Shown here: one piece after another, positions 1 to 9,159 of the stretch
Layout of the letters: every line of letters begins with the position of its first letter
Numbering within the stretch: position 1 is the stretch's first letter
NCBI GenBank assembly: GCA_963807925.1
Contig: CAWEDP010000002.1
Span: 1,178,001 to 1,242,000, forward strand
Direction: 5' to 3'
Origin: CAWEDP01 sp963807925
Lineage (GTDB): Bacteria; Acidobacteriota; Vicinamibacteria; Vicinamibacterales; CAVVIG01
DNA length: 64,000 bases
Program-made: the position numbers and the translations under genes
The notes under the pieces: generated by a model
Seen by the model: the letters and a program-made list of their open reading frames with translations, nothing else
Told to the model about the DNA's origin: nothing
The model's database searches: none

Positions 1-661
1 TGCGAGCGACCTGGCTGGTCAGCTCCTGAAAATAGTGCTGGCGGGCCCACGCCATGTTGACCATGAAGCCGAACATCCCGTCGGGATGATCGCGGAACGC
101 GCCGAGGTAGCGGAGGTGGACGACGATCTGGTATTCGGCTTCGTCGGTGGAGAGTCCGAAGACGGCGAATCGCCGGCCGCCCGTCGCGTCGCGTTCGACG
201 CGCTCGACGATCGCGGAGGCGAGGCGGGGCTCCTTGAGGACGGTGACCGGGAATTGATTCGACACCGGCGCCGACCGGGACCACGGCGGCGGGCGATCCG
301 ACCGCGTGAAGAACAGCAGCGAGTCGTCGCCGAGGGTCCCCCGCGTCGCGAAGAACGCCTCCGGGTAGGGATAGCGCGCGAACGCGCTGGCAACGACGCT
401 GGTGAGATCGTAAGGCGCTTCCTGCGGCGAGCGATCCCACTCCGACGAGGGGAGCACCGAGCGCTGGACGGCCTGCATGTCGCGCGTCAGCGCCATCACG
501 AGCAGGTCGGCCGTCTGCGTGGCCCGCTGCTCGGCGAGCAGCGCCGAGCTGCGCTGCCACTGACGCGTGGCGCCGTAGCCGTACCACGTCAGCAGACAGG
601 CCGACGCGCACAGGCCGGCCGCGAGCCACGTGACGCCGCGCCCCCTGGTCAGCTTCGGCAC
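1..661 (-). CDS. Membrane-anchored sensor-like protein, 5' part only (runs off the window)
   Basis: About 220 residues are visible from a GTG start at 661 to the window edge. The N-terminus has a short basic stretch, then one hydrophobic segment (around LAAGLCASACLLTWYG), then an extracytoplasmic-looking region with no motif I can name. The GTG lies one base after the TGA of the TAXI-protein gene (TGA-C-GTG), so the two are almost certainly co-transcribed and coupled. A TM-anchored sensory N-terminus directly after a TAXI binding protein fits a sensor histidine kinase, but the kinase part would lie outside the window, so this is inference. It could equally be another membrane signalling protein. 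Confidence 0.55.
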   Translation of the reverse strand, partial: MPKLTRGRGVTWLAAGLCASACLLTWYGYGATRQWQRSSALLAEQRATQTADLLVMALTRDMQAVQRSVLPSSEWDRSPQEAPYDLTSVVASAFARYPYPEAFFATRGTLGDDSLLFFTRSDRPPPWSRSAPVSNQFPVTVLKEPRLASAIVERVERDATGGRRFAVFGLSTDEAEYQIVVHLRYLGAFRDHPDGMFGFMVNMAWARQHYFQELTSQVAR

Positions 662-662
662 G

Positions 663-1646
663 TCACCGTCTCAGCTCCCGCTCGCGATAATATCGCGCCG
701 CGCCCTCGTGCAGCGGAATCGGCGCGGCCGGCGCCTGCTCGACATCCATCAGCCGCAGCGACCGCTGGGAGACCGCCAGGGTCTGAAGCGCGTCGAAGAA
801 GAGCCTGGTCAGGTCGTACACCAGCGCCTCGTCGAGATCGCGCCGGCACACCAGGACGCTGTCGACGCCGACCGTGCGAATCGAGTCGTGCACGCCCGGG
901 TACGAGCCCGCGGGGATGGTGGTGGCCCTGAAGAAGGGATAGGTGCGGCGGAGGCGCTCGATCGGCGGCCCGACCAGCGGGATCAATCGGCCGCCCGCGC
1001 GCGTCACGGTGCGAATCGCTTCCGCCGGGTAGATCGCGTCGTCGAACATCGCATCGAGCGTGCCGTCGACCATGTGGCGCGCGGCGACGTCGAACGGCAG
1101 CCGCTCGGCGCGGATGTCGGATTTCGAGATCCCGAGCGCGCGCAACACGAGCTCGGCGGTCAGCGCCGTGCCGCTGCCCTCGGGGCCGATGCCGACCGAG
1201 TGTCCCCGAATCTCGCGCGCCTCGGTGATGTTGGTCCCCTGGCGCACCGCCAGGTGAACCGCCGGGAGCTGCAGGACCGCCATCGCGCGCACCCAATCGT
1301 AGGGCGGGCCGGCGGGGGTCAGGCCGCCGACAAACGCCGTGTAGGTCACGTCGGCGAACACAAACCCGAGGTCCGCGTCGCCGCGCTGGATCGCCTCGAC
1401 GTTGGCGACCGCCCCGGGGCTGGGCTCGATCGTGACCGTCACCTCGGGGAGCGCGCGCTGGTAGAACTCGGCGAGACCTTCGGCGAGCGGCCGCAGCCCT
1501 CCGCCGGGCGTGCCGGTGATGACGCGGATGACCGTCCTGGGCGGCGGCGGCGGCGCCTCGCGCCGGCCACACGAGGACGCAACGGCGGCGCCCGCCGCCA
1601 CCATCAGGAGCAGGGGGGCGCCACGGCGGCGAGGACGCGGGGGCAT
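663..1646 (-). CDS. TAXI-family solute-binding lipoprotein
   Basis: 327 aa. The start is the ATG before MPPRPRRRGAPLLLM, which begins a signal peptide; a longer upstream reading lacks one. The signal ends in a lipobox-like ASSC (Cys at about residue 24), so a periplasm-facing lipoprotein is likely. The body has the TAXI (TRAP-associated extracytoplasmic immunogenic) pattern: VIRVITGTPGGG near the start, then FYQRALPEVTVTIEPSPGAVANVEAIQRGDADLGF and a later GPEGSGTALTAE segment. No TRAP membrane subunits (DctQ/DctM type) are present. Instead a TM-anchored sensor-like gene follows one base after its stop, so it may act as a ligand-sensing partner rather than in transport. The ligand is unknown. 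Confidence 0.85.
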   Translation of the reverse strand: MPPRPRRRGAPLLLMVAAGAAVASSCGRREAPPPPPRTVIRVITGTPGGGLRPLAEGLAEFYQRALPEVTVTIEPSPGAVANVEAIQRGDADLGFVFADVTYTAFVGGLTPAGPPYDWVRAMAVLQLPAVHLAVRQGTNITEAREIRGHSVGIGPEGSGTALTAELVLRALGISKSDIRAERLPFDVAARHMVDGTLDAMFDDAIYPAEAIRTVTRAGGRLIPLVGPPIERLRRTYPFFRATTIPAGSYPGVHDSIRTVGVDSVLVCRRDLDEALVYDLTRLFFDALQTLAVSQRSLRLMDVEQAPAAPIPLHEGAARYYRERELRR

Positions 1647-1898
1647 GGGTCGTCCGACGCGGTCAATGCCGCGACTATACGCGAACCGGCGCGGCAAACG
1701 CGAGGCACTCCGACGCTGAGACAAGTTGCGACATTTCGCGGCGCGGCTCCGCCCTATACTGCCGTCGCCAGTCGTGGGGCTGATGAGCTGTACGACGCGC
1801 ACGATGATCGCCACCGCAGTGCTCGAGCGCTTCGCCCGGCGCCGTGGAGCGTCGCAAGAGACTGCGACTCGCGAGTGTCAGCCGACGGAGAGACCCTG

Positions 1899-3047
1899 AT
1901 GGACCGAAGAGACGGAGAAATCAGCCGGCGCACGTTTTTCGATCGCGCGGGGAAGCTCGCGGTCGGCGGCCTGGCGGTGACGGTGCTCGACGGCGTTGCC
2001 GTCCCCAACGCGGCCGCGGCCGGGCAGCAGCCCTCGACGACGGGCGCCCGTCGCCGCCCGCAGCGGGTCGCGCTCATCGGCGCCGATCACTACCACGCGA
2101 CGTCCACGCCGAACTACCTGCGCATTCTGCAGAATCAGAAGCTCGAGATCGCGGGGGTGCACGCGCCGGAGCCGCAGATCGCGGCGAAGTGGGCGCAGCA
2201 GTACGGGAGCACGCCGTACACCGATTACCGCGCGATGATCGACAAGACCAGGCCGGAGTTCGTCGTGGCGCTCGGCCATCATGCGGCGATGCCCGCGGAG
2301 TTCCGCTACCTCGTCGACACCGGCATTCCGTTCCTGATGGAAAAGCCGTGGGGGATCGACGCGAAGACGGTCAACGAGCTGGCCGACCTGGCGGAATCGC
2401 GGAAGGCCTGGGCGGCGGTGCCGATGCCCTTCCGCTACGGCTGGTTTGCGGAAACGGCTGTCGCCATGCGCGACAAGGGCGAGCTCGGCGCAATCTCGCA
2501 CGGCCTCATGCGCTTCAATCAACCCGGCATTCAACGGTACATCGACCTCGGCAGCGCCTGGATGCTGTCGAAGAAGGAAGCCGGCGGCGGCGCGCTCATC
2601 AATCTGGGAATCCACGGCTTCGATCTCTGCCGGTACATCACCGGCGAAGAACCGAACGTGGTGTCGGCGGTGACGAGCCACAACGTGCACAAGCAGGAGA
2701 TCGAGGACTACGCCTTCGTCACGCTGCGCACGCCGAGCGGCGTCATCTTCCTCAATGAGGCCAGCTACACGTTTCCGGGCGCCGGCTCCGATCAGGAGCG
2801 GAAGATCTCGGCGCAGAAGGCCTTCCTGAGGGCGACGACGACGGGCGGCGAGGGAGTCCAGATCATCGGGCCCGGGAGGAACGAAGTGAGCAAGGCGCCC
2901 GAGGGATATCTGAGCGGCTGGCCGCGAGTCGTCAACGAATGCCTCGATCGGATCGGTCGCGGCGAGCCGCCGCCGGCCACCGCGCGCGACTGCGCCCGCG
3001 CCGTCCAGTTGACGTTCGACGCCTATCGCATCGCTGGGGAAGCGTAA
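1899..3047 (+). CDS. Tat-exported Gfo/Idh/MocA-family oxidoreductase
   Basis: 382 aa. The ATG at 1899 has a GACGGAGAG ribosome site and opens a twin-arginine signal (SRRTFFDRAGKL, then a hydrophobic stretch ending near NAAAA). The long open frame upstream is only an overlap with the opposite-strand gene. The mature part begins with a Rossmann strand (RVALIGADHYH) and contains the family's MEKPWG motif around residue 149, with the catalytic-region Lys, and a GGGALINLGIHGFDL segment that lines the active site. Members are NAD(P)-dependent sugar or inositol dehydrogenases. Substrate and direction cannot be told. Folded export by Tat fits a protein that loads its cofactor in the cytoplasm. Confidence 0.88.
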   Translation: MDRRDGEISRRTFFDRAGKLAVGGLAVTVLDGVAVPNAAAAGQQPSTTGARRRPQRVALIGADHYHATSTPNYLRILQNQKLEIAGVHAPEPQIAAKWAQQYGSTPYTDYRAMIDKTRPEFVVALGHHAAMPAEFRYLVDTGIPFLMEKPWGIDAKTVNELADLAESRKAWAAVPMPFRYGWFAETAVAMRDKGELGAISHGLMRFNQPGIQRYIDLGSAWMLSKKEAGGGALINLGIHGFDLCRYITGEEPNVVSAVTSHNVHKQEIEDYAFVTLRTPSGVIFLNEASYTFPGAGSDQERKISAQKAFLRATTTGGEGVQIIGPGRNEVSKAPEGYLSGWPRVVNECLDRIGRGEPPPATARDCARAVQLTFDAYRIAGEA

Positions 3048-3067
3048 CGGCACAGAGGAGGATGCTC

Positions 3068-3685
3068 ATGCGCGCTCGGCTCACCTTCGTGCTCGTGCTC
3101 GTCGCGATCGGATCGCTGGCGGCACAACAGGCCAACGCTCCGACCGCGCGCCCGCGGGCGGCCGGCGCGGGACGCGGATCGGTGTCGCCGGGTGTCGGTG
3201 GCGCCCCGCCGGGGGTGCCGGCACCCACCGCGGCCGAAGCGGCCACGATCGCCGACGTGATGGCGTTCGAGAAGAAGTGCGACGACGCGGCGGTCACAGG
3301 CGACGTGGCGTTTCTCGATCGGGCGTTGAGCCGCGACTTCATCATGACGCACGGCGACGGCTGGACCTCCGGCGGGATGCCGATCAAGGTCGACACGAAG
3401 AAGAGCTGGCTCGAGTACGTCGGCAAGCAGCCGCTGCCCTACGTGTATCGCAACCTCGACTCGATCCAGGTCGAGCTCCACGGCGACATCGCCATCACGC
3501 TCGGCCGTTATCGCTACCTGCCGCGCGCCAACACGCCGAATCCGTCGACCGCCGGTACGCATCTGTTCGTCTGGTTCGAGCGTGTCTATGCCAGGCGCAA
3601 CGGCGAGTGGCAGTTCCTCTCGCACCGGACCACCAACGGCCCGAACCGGGAACCCGACGAACAACGCGCCGAGAATCGCCAGTAG
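3068..3685 (+). CDS. Secreted NTF2-like (SnoaL/DUF4440-type) protein
   Basis: 205 aa. Two in-frame ATGs occur (3062 and 3068). The AGAGGAGG site is spaced correctly only for the second, so 3068 is chosen. A signal peptide (MRARLTFVLVLVAIGSLAAQQ) is followed by a Pro/Gly-rich linker and then an NTF2-like domain from about residue 60: a helical start (ADVMAFEKKCDDAAVTGDVAFLDRALS), DFIMTHGDGW, and ending in beta strands with WFERVYARRNGEWQFLSHRTT. The domain is typically a small ligand pocket or ketosteroid-isomerase-like fold. It lies 20 bases after the oxidoreductase stop on the same strand and probably shares its transcript. No catalytic assignment is possible. Confidence 0.75.
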   Translation: MRARLTFVLVLVAIGSLAAQQANAPTARPRAAGAGRGSVSPGVGGAPPGVPAPTAAEAATIADVMAFEKKCDDAAVTGDVAFLDRALSRDFIMTHGDGWTSGGMPIKVDTKKSWLEYVGKQPLPYVYRNLDSIQVELHGDIAITLGRYRYLPRANTPNPSTAGTHLFVWFERVYARRNGEWQFLSHRTTNGPNREPDEQRAENRQ

Positions 3686-3771
3686 CGACTCGCGAGACCG
3701 TCCCGGCGCCGGGCCGATCCGCCGTGGCAGGGGGATTCGACCTCGTGTGGCGGCCTGACTTGACGCGCGGT

Positions 3772-5643
3772 CTACTCATCGGAGAACAGATCGGCCGCGT
3801 CCACCATGGCGTCGGCCAGCCGCTCCCTGGTGATCACGCCCTTCACGCGATCGGCCGAGAGCGGCGGCGCGCCGTCGGTGACCAGGGCGACGGTCGCGCC
3901 GAGTGCGTGCATGCGGGCAATGACGTCGAAGAGAGAGTCCGACTCCTGGACGACCACGAAGCGCCGCGTGGCCAGTTGCCCGAGGGTGAGGCCCTGTTCC
4001 TTGCCGGCCAGGGCTCGGAGGGCCGCAACGCCGGGAACGAACCCCGCGATGCGCACGCCGTCCGGATCGGTGACGAGCACGCACGACGGCACCGGCTGCT
4101 CCGACAGCATGCGCGCATACCGGTCGATCGGCGCCGTCGCCGGTTCGATGCAGAAGTCCGGCTGCATCAATTCCCTGGCTCGTTTCACGTAGTGCGGGCT
4201 GGTGTGCAGCCCGTCGGGCGTGTAGTGGCCGCGACGCCACAGCTTCTGCGTGTAGATGCTCCCTTTCGAGAGAACGGTTCTCAACCCATAGCTGATGGCC
4301 ACCGTGATGGTCATGGGGACGATGACGTTGTAGTCGAGCGTCATCTCGAAGATCATCACGATGGCGGCCATGGCCGCCCCGGTCGTCCCCCCGACCATGC
4401 CGGCCATGCCCGCGACCGCGAACGCCGGGACGCTGATCCCGAGCCCGGGAACGACCTTGCCGACGAGACTGCCGTACGCCGCGCCCAGCGTGGCGCCGAT
4501 ATAGAGCGCGGGCGAGAAAATCCCTCCCGATGCGCCGGAGCCGAGCGTGAGCGACGTCGCCAGCAGCTTCAACCCGCACAACGCCAGGAGCAGGTACAGC
4601 GGAAGCCTGGCGCCCGTGAGCAGATCCTGCACGGTGGCATAGCCCACGCCCTCGATGTAGTAGTGCCCCCAGCCGACCATCACCACGTACATCAGCATGC
4701 CCACCAGCAGCATGCCCGTGAGATGCTGCCGGTAATAGCTGCCCCTGATCCGGAGCTCGAACAGATCCTCGAACGCGTAGATCGACCTGATGAAAGCCGC
4801 TGACATCACGCCCATGACCAGACCCAGCCCGACGTACGCGACGAGCACCAGCGGTCCGGTCAACTGGAAGTAGGGCGTTTCCAGCGCCGGAATCACGAAC
4901 GACGGATGCGATCCGAAGAACAGACGACCGATGTAGGTGGCCGTGGCGGTGGCAATCGCGACCGGAACGAGGGTTCGCGCGCTCACTTCGTGCATCATGA
5001 TCTCGAGCGCGAACAGCACACCGCCGACCGGCGTGTTGAACGTCGCCGCGATGCCACTGCCCGCGCCGGCGGCGACGAGCACGATGCGCTGCCACGCGGA
5101 CAGACGGAGGATTTGCGCCACGGTCGATCCGAACGACGCGCCTATCTGGATGATGGGGCCCTCGCGTCCGACCGAGCCCCCGCTGCCGATGGATATGGCG
5201 GAGGCCAGCGACTTGACCGCCGCCACGACCGGACGAATCCGGCCCCGCTTGTAGTAGATCGCGTCCACGACCTCGGGCACGCCGTGCCCCCGGGCTTCCG
5301 GCGCAAAGTTCTTGACGAGAAAGGCAACGCCCAGCGCGCCGACCACAGGCACGAGAATGACGAACGGACCCCAGGGACTGGGCGGGGTATGCAGGTTGGC
5401 GTCGTAGGAGACCGAGACGTGTCCGAGAAACAGCACGTTGTGGAAGAAGGCAATCAAGGCCCTGAACAGAACGGCCCCGAGCCCCCCGACGGCTCCGACC
5501 AGCGCTGACAGCAGTGACAGCTGCCATGCCGGCAGCGTGGCGGTCGGCGCGGCCTGCCTGTCCGGATTGGGCATGACGCTGGTCGCTCCGTCCGGCAACG
5601 GTCCTGTCAGACGCTCTGAGGCCTGGAATGGAGGAGCATCCAC
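3772..5643 (-). CDS. ClC-type chloride channel/transporter with C-terminal CBS domains
   Basis: 623 aa from a GTG with CAGGAG 11 bases upstream; ATG at residue 24 is an alternative start. The membrane domain (about residues 40-450) has the ClC signatures GSGGSVGREGP, with the gating glutamate in GREGP, and GSGASGGIFSP. Two CBS domains follow (about 480-620), as in regulated ClC proteins that sense nucleotides. Aligning FNTPVGGVLFALEIMMHE to E. coli ClC places Ile where the internal proton glutamate (E203) sits, so strict Cl-/H+ exchange is doubtful and a channel or differently coupled mode is possible (inference). It is the last gene of a four-gene leftward stress cluster. Confidence 0.92.
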   Translation of the reverse strand: MDAPPFQASERLTGPLPDGATSVMPNPDRQAAPTATLPAWQLSLLSALVGAVGGLGAVLFRALIAFFHNVLFLGHVSVSYDANLHTPPSPWGPFVILVPVVGALGVAFLVKNFAPEARGHGVPEVVDAIYYKRGRIRPVVAAVKSLASAISIGSGGSVGREGPIIQIGASFGSTVAQILRLSAWQRIVLVAAGAGSGIAATFNTPVGGVLFALEIMMHEVSARTLVPVAIATATATYIGRLFFGSHPSFVIPALETPYFQLTGPLVLVAYVGLGLVMGVMSAAFIRSIYAFEDLFELRIRGSYYRQHLTGMLLVGMLMYVVMVGWGHYYIEGVGYATVQDLLTGARLPLYLLLALCGLKLLATSLTLGSGASGGIFSPALYIGATLGAAYGSLVGKVVPGLGISVPAFAVAGMAGMVGGTTGAAMAAIVMIFEMTLDYNVIVPMTITVAISYGLRTVLSKGSIYTQKLWRRGHYTPDGLHTSPHYVKRARELMQPDFCIEPATAPIDRYARMLSEQPVPSCVLVTDPDGVRIAGFVPGVAALRALAGKEQGLTLGQLATRRFVVVQESDSLFDVIARMHALGATVALVTDGAPPLSADRVKGVITRERLADAMVDAADLFSDE

Positions 5644-5776
5644 GATCAGCCTGGCTCCTGTTTCGCAATCGTCTCACGATCGATCGTCTGGACGGATCGA
5701 TGCGGGCCCGCGTTCCCGTTCGCCGGCGGCTCGCGCGCCGGCCGCGATCGACGCCGCGAGGATCCTCGCGGGGAGG

Positions 5777-6898
5777 TCAGCCACCGAGCTGCACGCCGAT
5801 AATCCGGCCGATGAGGTAGGTGATCGCACTGGCGCTCAGTCCGAACACCACCTGCCGGACGCCAGAGCTGAGGACCGAGCGGCCCGTGAAGAGCGTGATG
5901 CCCGCGCCGATTACGAACAACCCGGCGGCGCCGCACAGCACGCTCCCCACGACGGCTGACTGGCCGCCGAGGGCGACGAACGGGAGCACGGGGACGATCG
6001 CGCCGATCGCGAACATGAAGAAGGAGGTGATGGCGGCCTCCCACGCAGAGCCCCCCAGCTCGCTCGGATCGATCCCGAGCTCTTCGCGCGCCAGGGTGTC
6101 CAGCGCGCTCGAGCGGTCGCTCATGATCTCGGCGGCCAGATGGCGCGCCCGTTCCTCCTCGACGCCGCGCGATTGATAGATCAGGGCCAGCTCTTCCGCT
6201 TCTTCCTCCGGCACCGACTCAATCTCGCGCCGCTCGATGGCAAGCTGATGTTCGTAGAGCTCGCGCGAGCTCTGCACCGACAGCCATTCGCCCAGCGCCA
6301 TCGACGAGGCGCCGGCCAGCAGCCCTGCCACCCCGGTGATGAGGATGCTCCGCCTGCTGAGCTCGGCGCCCGCCACACCCATCACCAGACCAAGATTCGA
6401 CAGGAGGCCATCGCTCGCGCCGAGCACCGCTGCGCGGAGGGCGTTCCCGCCGGCGGCGCGGTGCCGGCCTTCGATCTGCGCGAGCGCGCTCCCTGCCACA
6501 CCCTCCGAGGACGGCTGCGTGATCTGGCGCAGCAGCCGCGCATGCGAACGCTCGTCCGGCACCAGCTCCACCGCGTCTGGCTGGTCGCTGTACGCGTGGG
6601 AATCGACCTCCTCGAGGGTCGCAATGGTCGGGAGCACGGCGCCCACGCCGAGCCGTCGTGCGAGCAGGCTCAGCACCCGGGTGCGCCACGACAAGCGGAA
6701 TGGAGGCAGCGACACGCCCGCGGCGCGGAGGCGGTTCGCCCAGGTTTCGGCGTGGCGATCTTCGACCGCGGCCAACCGCCGGTAGAGTTCAGCGATCTTC
6801 GGGTTGGGTTCGGCCTGGGCCATCGCGCGGTAGAGCGCGGCCCCGTTGCGTTCATCAGCGAGGTTCTCCCGGAAGCGGTCGGTCTCCTGCGAGCTCAT
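5777..6898 (-). CDS. mbfA: Membrane-bound ferritin-like iron exporter (MbfA type, ferritin-VIT1 fusion)
   Basis: 373 aa. Residues 1-125 form a rubrerythrin/ferritin-like four-helix domain with candidate di-iron ligands: Glu in ENLADE, ExxH in EDRH (about 46-49) and ExxH in ERSH (about 116-119). Residues 150-373 are a VIT1/CCC1-family transporter domain, starting ALRAAVLGASDGLLSNLG and ending in two to three hydrophobic helices. Characterised MbfA proteins oxidise and export Fe(II) and protect against iron and peroxide stress. That role is inferred from architecture. It sits between a universal stress protein and a ClC gene on the same strand with gaps of 70 and 133 bases. Confidence 0.88.
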   Translation of the reverse strand: MSSQETDRFRENLADERNGAALYRAMAQAEPNPKIAELYRRLAAVEDRHAETWANRLRAAGVSLPPFRLSWRTRVLSLLARRLGVGAVLPTIATLEEVDSHAYSDQPDAVELVPDERSHARLLRQITQPSSEGVAGSALAQIEGRHRAAGGNALRAAVLGASDGLLSNLGLVMGVAGAELSRRSILITGVAGLLAGASSMALGEWLSVQSSRELYEHQLAIERREIESVPEEEAEELALIYQSRGVEEERARHLAAEIMSDRSSALDTLAREELGIDPSELGGSAWEAAITSFFMFAIGAIVPVLPFVALGGQSAVVGSVLCGAAGLFVIGAGITLFTGRSVLSSGVRQVVFGLSASAITYLIGRIIGVQLGG

Positions 6899-6967
6899 GA
6901 CGGCGTCTCCGGCTGTTTCCCAATCGGGCGTTGCTGCAGGTACGCGCGAACGGCCCCGCGTCGCCCG

Positions 6968-7405
6968 TCATCGAATCGTGAGGACGGGACACGGCGCCGT
7001 GCGGACCACCCGTTCCGCCACGCTGCCCAACACGAAGTGGGCGACGCCGGTCCGACCGTGCGTCCCCATGACGATCAGATCCACGCCCGCGCCCCGTGCG
7101 TACGCGATGATTTCGCTCGGCGCGTCGCCAATCTCGACGATGGCCTCGACCTTCAGGCGGTTCCGTACCGACTCGGTCAGGATCTCGTTCAACCGCTTGC
7201 GGGCGTCGCGCTCGAGCTCGTCCAGGAATTCCTGCGGCGGCGGCATGTAGACGTCGCTCGCAGCCGTCAGGTACGGATTGGGCACCACGTGCAGCAGCAC
7301 GAGCGATGCGTCGAACCGCGTCGCCAACGTCTCCGCGTAGTCCAGCGTGCGCTCGGCAGATTCCCCAAGATCCAGCGGAACAAGGATGCGCGTGATCGTG
7401 GCCAT
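6968..7405 (-). CDS. Universal stress protein (UspA family)
   Basis: 145 aa. The start ATG at 7405 is preceded by GGAGG at good spacing, and the encoded MATITRILVPLDLG is the classic Usp opening; the longer frame upstream has no homology-like sequence. The nucleotide-binding loop is intact: MGTHGRTGVAHFVLGSVAE matches G-x2-G-x9-G-S, so it belongs to the ATP-binding Usp subclass. These cytoplasmic dimers are induced under starvation, oxidative and other stress. It lies between an HKD phospholipase gene and mbfA in a leftward run, supporting a stress role for the whole cluster. Its trigger and partners are not visible. Confidence 0.93.
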   Translation of the reverse strand: MATITRILVPLDLGESAERTLDYAETLATRFDASLVLLHVVPNPYLTAASDVYMPPPQEFLDELERDARKRLNEILTESVRNRLKVEAIVEIGDAPSEIIAYARGAGVDLIVMGTHGRTGVAHFVLGSVAERVVRTAPCPVLTIR

Positions 7406-7490
7406 GAATCCTCCATCACAAGCGATCGGGGCGATGGGACGCCTCGCCGATGGCGCGAACCGCCCTGTTGCAGGATACCCGTCCATCGGC

Positions 7491-8924
7491 TCACGACGGT
7501 CCCCGGAAGCCGAGCGCGACGGCTCTGGCGAACAGGGCGGCGGCCACCCAGCCGAGCACGACCGCCGCCGGAATCGTGAACGCCCTGGGCCACACCAACA
7601 GCGCGCCGGCGGCCGCAAGCAACGCCGTCGCGGCACCGGCCATGACCCGAGCTTCCGCGGGGCCGAGCACGCGACGGCTGGTGATCGCCGCGCCGACGGT
7701 GCTGCCGACGCCCAGAACGCCGGCCGCCGCGCGCCGCGCGCGCCCCGCCCTGCGGGTGTCCGACGGTGTCGGTCCTGGCGTTGTCGTGGTGCTCAGACGC
7801 ACGTGTCTCCGGGCGGTGATCACGACTTCGGTCGCGTGCGTGAGGTCGTCCAGGTACATGGTCTCCATCGCCCTGGCGAACGTCTCGTCCTCGATCGCGA
7901 CGTCCAGCTCCCAGTTGCTCATCCAGCTGGCCAGGTTGAGGTTCGTGGACCCCACACGGCCCCAGCGCGAGTCGGCCACGGCGGTTTTCGCGTGGAGCAT
8001 CGTGCCATTCCACTCGAAGATGCGGATGCCGGTCTCGAGCAGCGGCCGATAGCTCGCACGGGAAATCGATCGGATCACGGGCACGTCGCTGGCGCCCGGG
8101 ACGAGCAGGCGAACATCGACACCGTCGAGCGCCGCGGCTTTCAGCGCCTGCGTGTAGGCCGTCGTCGCCACGAAGTAGGCATCGGTCAGCCACAGCGAGC
8201 GTTGCGCGCCGGCGGCGATGAGCTGATCCAGCCGGTAGAGCTCCGCGGCGACCGGCGTGCCCGCCACCACCCGCACCGGCACCGGGCCCTCGACCGGGAC
8301 GGCGGCCCGCTCCGTCAGCTCGGCGGGCGGAAGGGGCGCGCCCGCATGCGCCCACGTCTCGGCGAACGCCAGATCCAGATCCGCGACGGCCGGTCCGGCG
8401 ATCGCCACGCCGACGTCACGCCACGGCTCGACGTGGCGTGACGGATCCCCGACCCACGCGCGACCGACGCACAGACCGGACACGAAGCCGACCCGCCCGT
8501 CCACGATCACGACCTTGCGGTGATCGCGGCTGATCCACGCGAAGGGGCGATCAGGCCGGGGCGGATTGAACAAGCGGACGTCGACCCCCGCCGCCCTGAG
8601 CCGCGACCACACGCGTCGCGAACCTGCATGCAAGGACCCGAACCAGTCGCACAGGCAGCGCACGCGCACGCCGGCGCGCGCGCGCTCGGCCAGCGCGTCA
8701 GCGAACCGAACCCCGACCTCGTCGCCGTGGATAATGTAGGTCTCGAAATGGATCGTGTCGGTCGCCGAGCCGATCGACTCGAGCCACGCGGCGTAGTTCT
8801 CGCCGTCTTTCAGAATCCGCACGGCGTTGCCGGGCACCAGCGGCGCGCCGGCAGCACGCGCGAAGGCGCGGTCGCCGAGCGCTCGGACGGAGGGCGGCGG
8901 CGGAAACGGCCCGGTATCAGGCAT
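7491..8924 (-). CDS. Phospholipase D / cardiolipin synthase-like protein
   Basis: 477 aa from ATG 8924; the frame is open further upstream, but that part looks non-coding and overlaps the opposite-strand gene. Two HKD motifs are present: DHRKVVIVD (about residue 140) and LHAKTAVAD (about 305), the latter followed by GSTN. This is the two-domain arrangement of bacterial cardiolipin synthases, which join two phosphatidyl units. Unlike typical Cls, the hydrophobic part lies at the C-terminus (two helices in the last 70 residues) rather than the N-terminus. It may be a ClsB/ClsC-like enzyme or another phosphatidyltransferase. It is first in the leftward stress/ion cluster. Confidence 0.87.
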   Translation of the reverse strand: MPDTGPFPPPPSVRALGDRAFARAAGAPLVPGNAVRILKDGENYAAWLESIGSATDTIHFETYIIHGDEVGVRFADALAERARAGVRVRCLCDWFGSLHAGSRRVWSRLRAAGVDVRLFNPPRPDRPFAWISRDHRKVVIVDGRVGFVSGLCVGRAWVGDPSRHVEPWRDVGVAIAGPAVADLDLAFAETWAHAGAPLPPAELTERAAVPVEGPVPVRVVAGTPVAAELYRLDQLIAAGAQRSLWLTDAYFVATTAYTQALKAAALDGVDVRLLVPGASDVPVIRSISRASYRPLLETGIRIFEWNGTMLHAKTAVADSRWGRVGSTNLNLASWMSNWELDVAIEDETFARAMETMYLDDLTHATEVVITARRHVRLSTTTTPGPTPSDTRRAGRARRAAAGVLGVGSTVGAAITSRRVLGPAEARVMAGAATALLAAAGALLVWPRAFTIPAAVVLGWVAAALFARAVALGFRGPS

Positions 8925-9159
8925 GGCTTTGCGACCGTCAGTGGTCGTCGCGTCGCGTCGCTGCCGACGGGCGGCAAGGCGGCGCCACGAGGGCAGGCTG
9001 CTCCACGGACGTCGCAGGTCCTGATTGTGGATCAACCCTCGCAGGGGTTCGTCGAGTACGTGTTCGGGCAACTGGTGCGATGGGGCCGGCGAGCTCTGGC
9101 CGGCGACCGACGCCGACGCGTCGGTTGCCGTATGCTCTGATGACATTCGAGGAGAGCCG

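Noticed and set aside
35..931. Long plus-strand open frames over the first gene region
   Set aside because: Antisense to the TAXI/sensor genes; composition is Arg/Pro-rich, as expected of a shadow frame in GC-rich DNA.
630..1898. Upstream part of the 805-codon frame containing the Gfo/Idh/MocA gene
   Set aside because: The Tat signal and ribosome site place the start at 1899; earlier sequence is antisense to the TAXI gene.
1647..1898. Divergent promoters (TATAGT on minus at 1674, TATACT on plus near 1753)
   Set aside because: Both -10-like hexamers lack a -35 at proper spacing, so they are not called.
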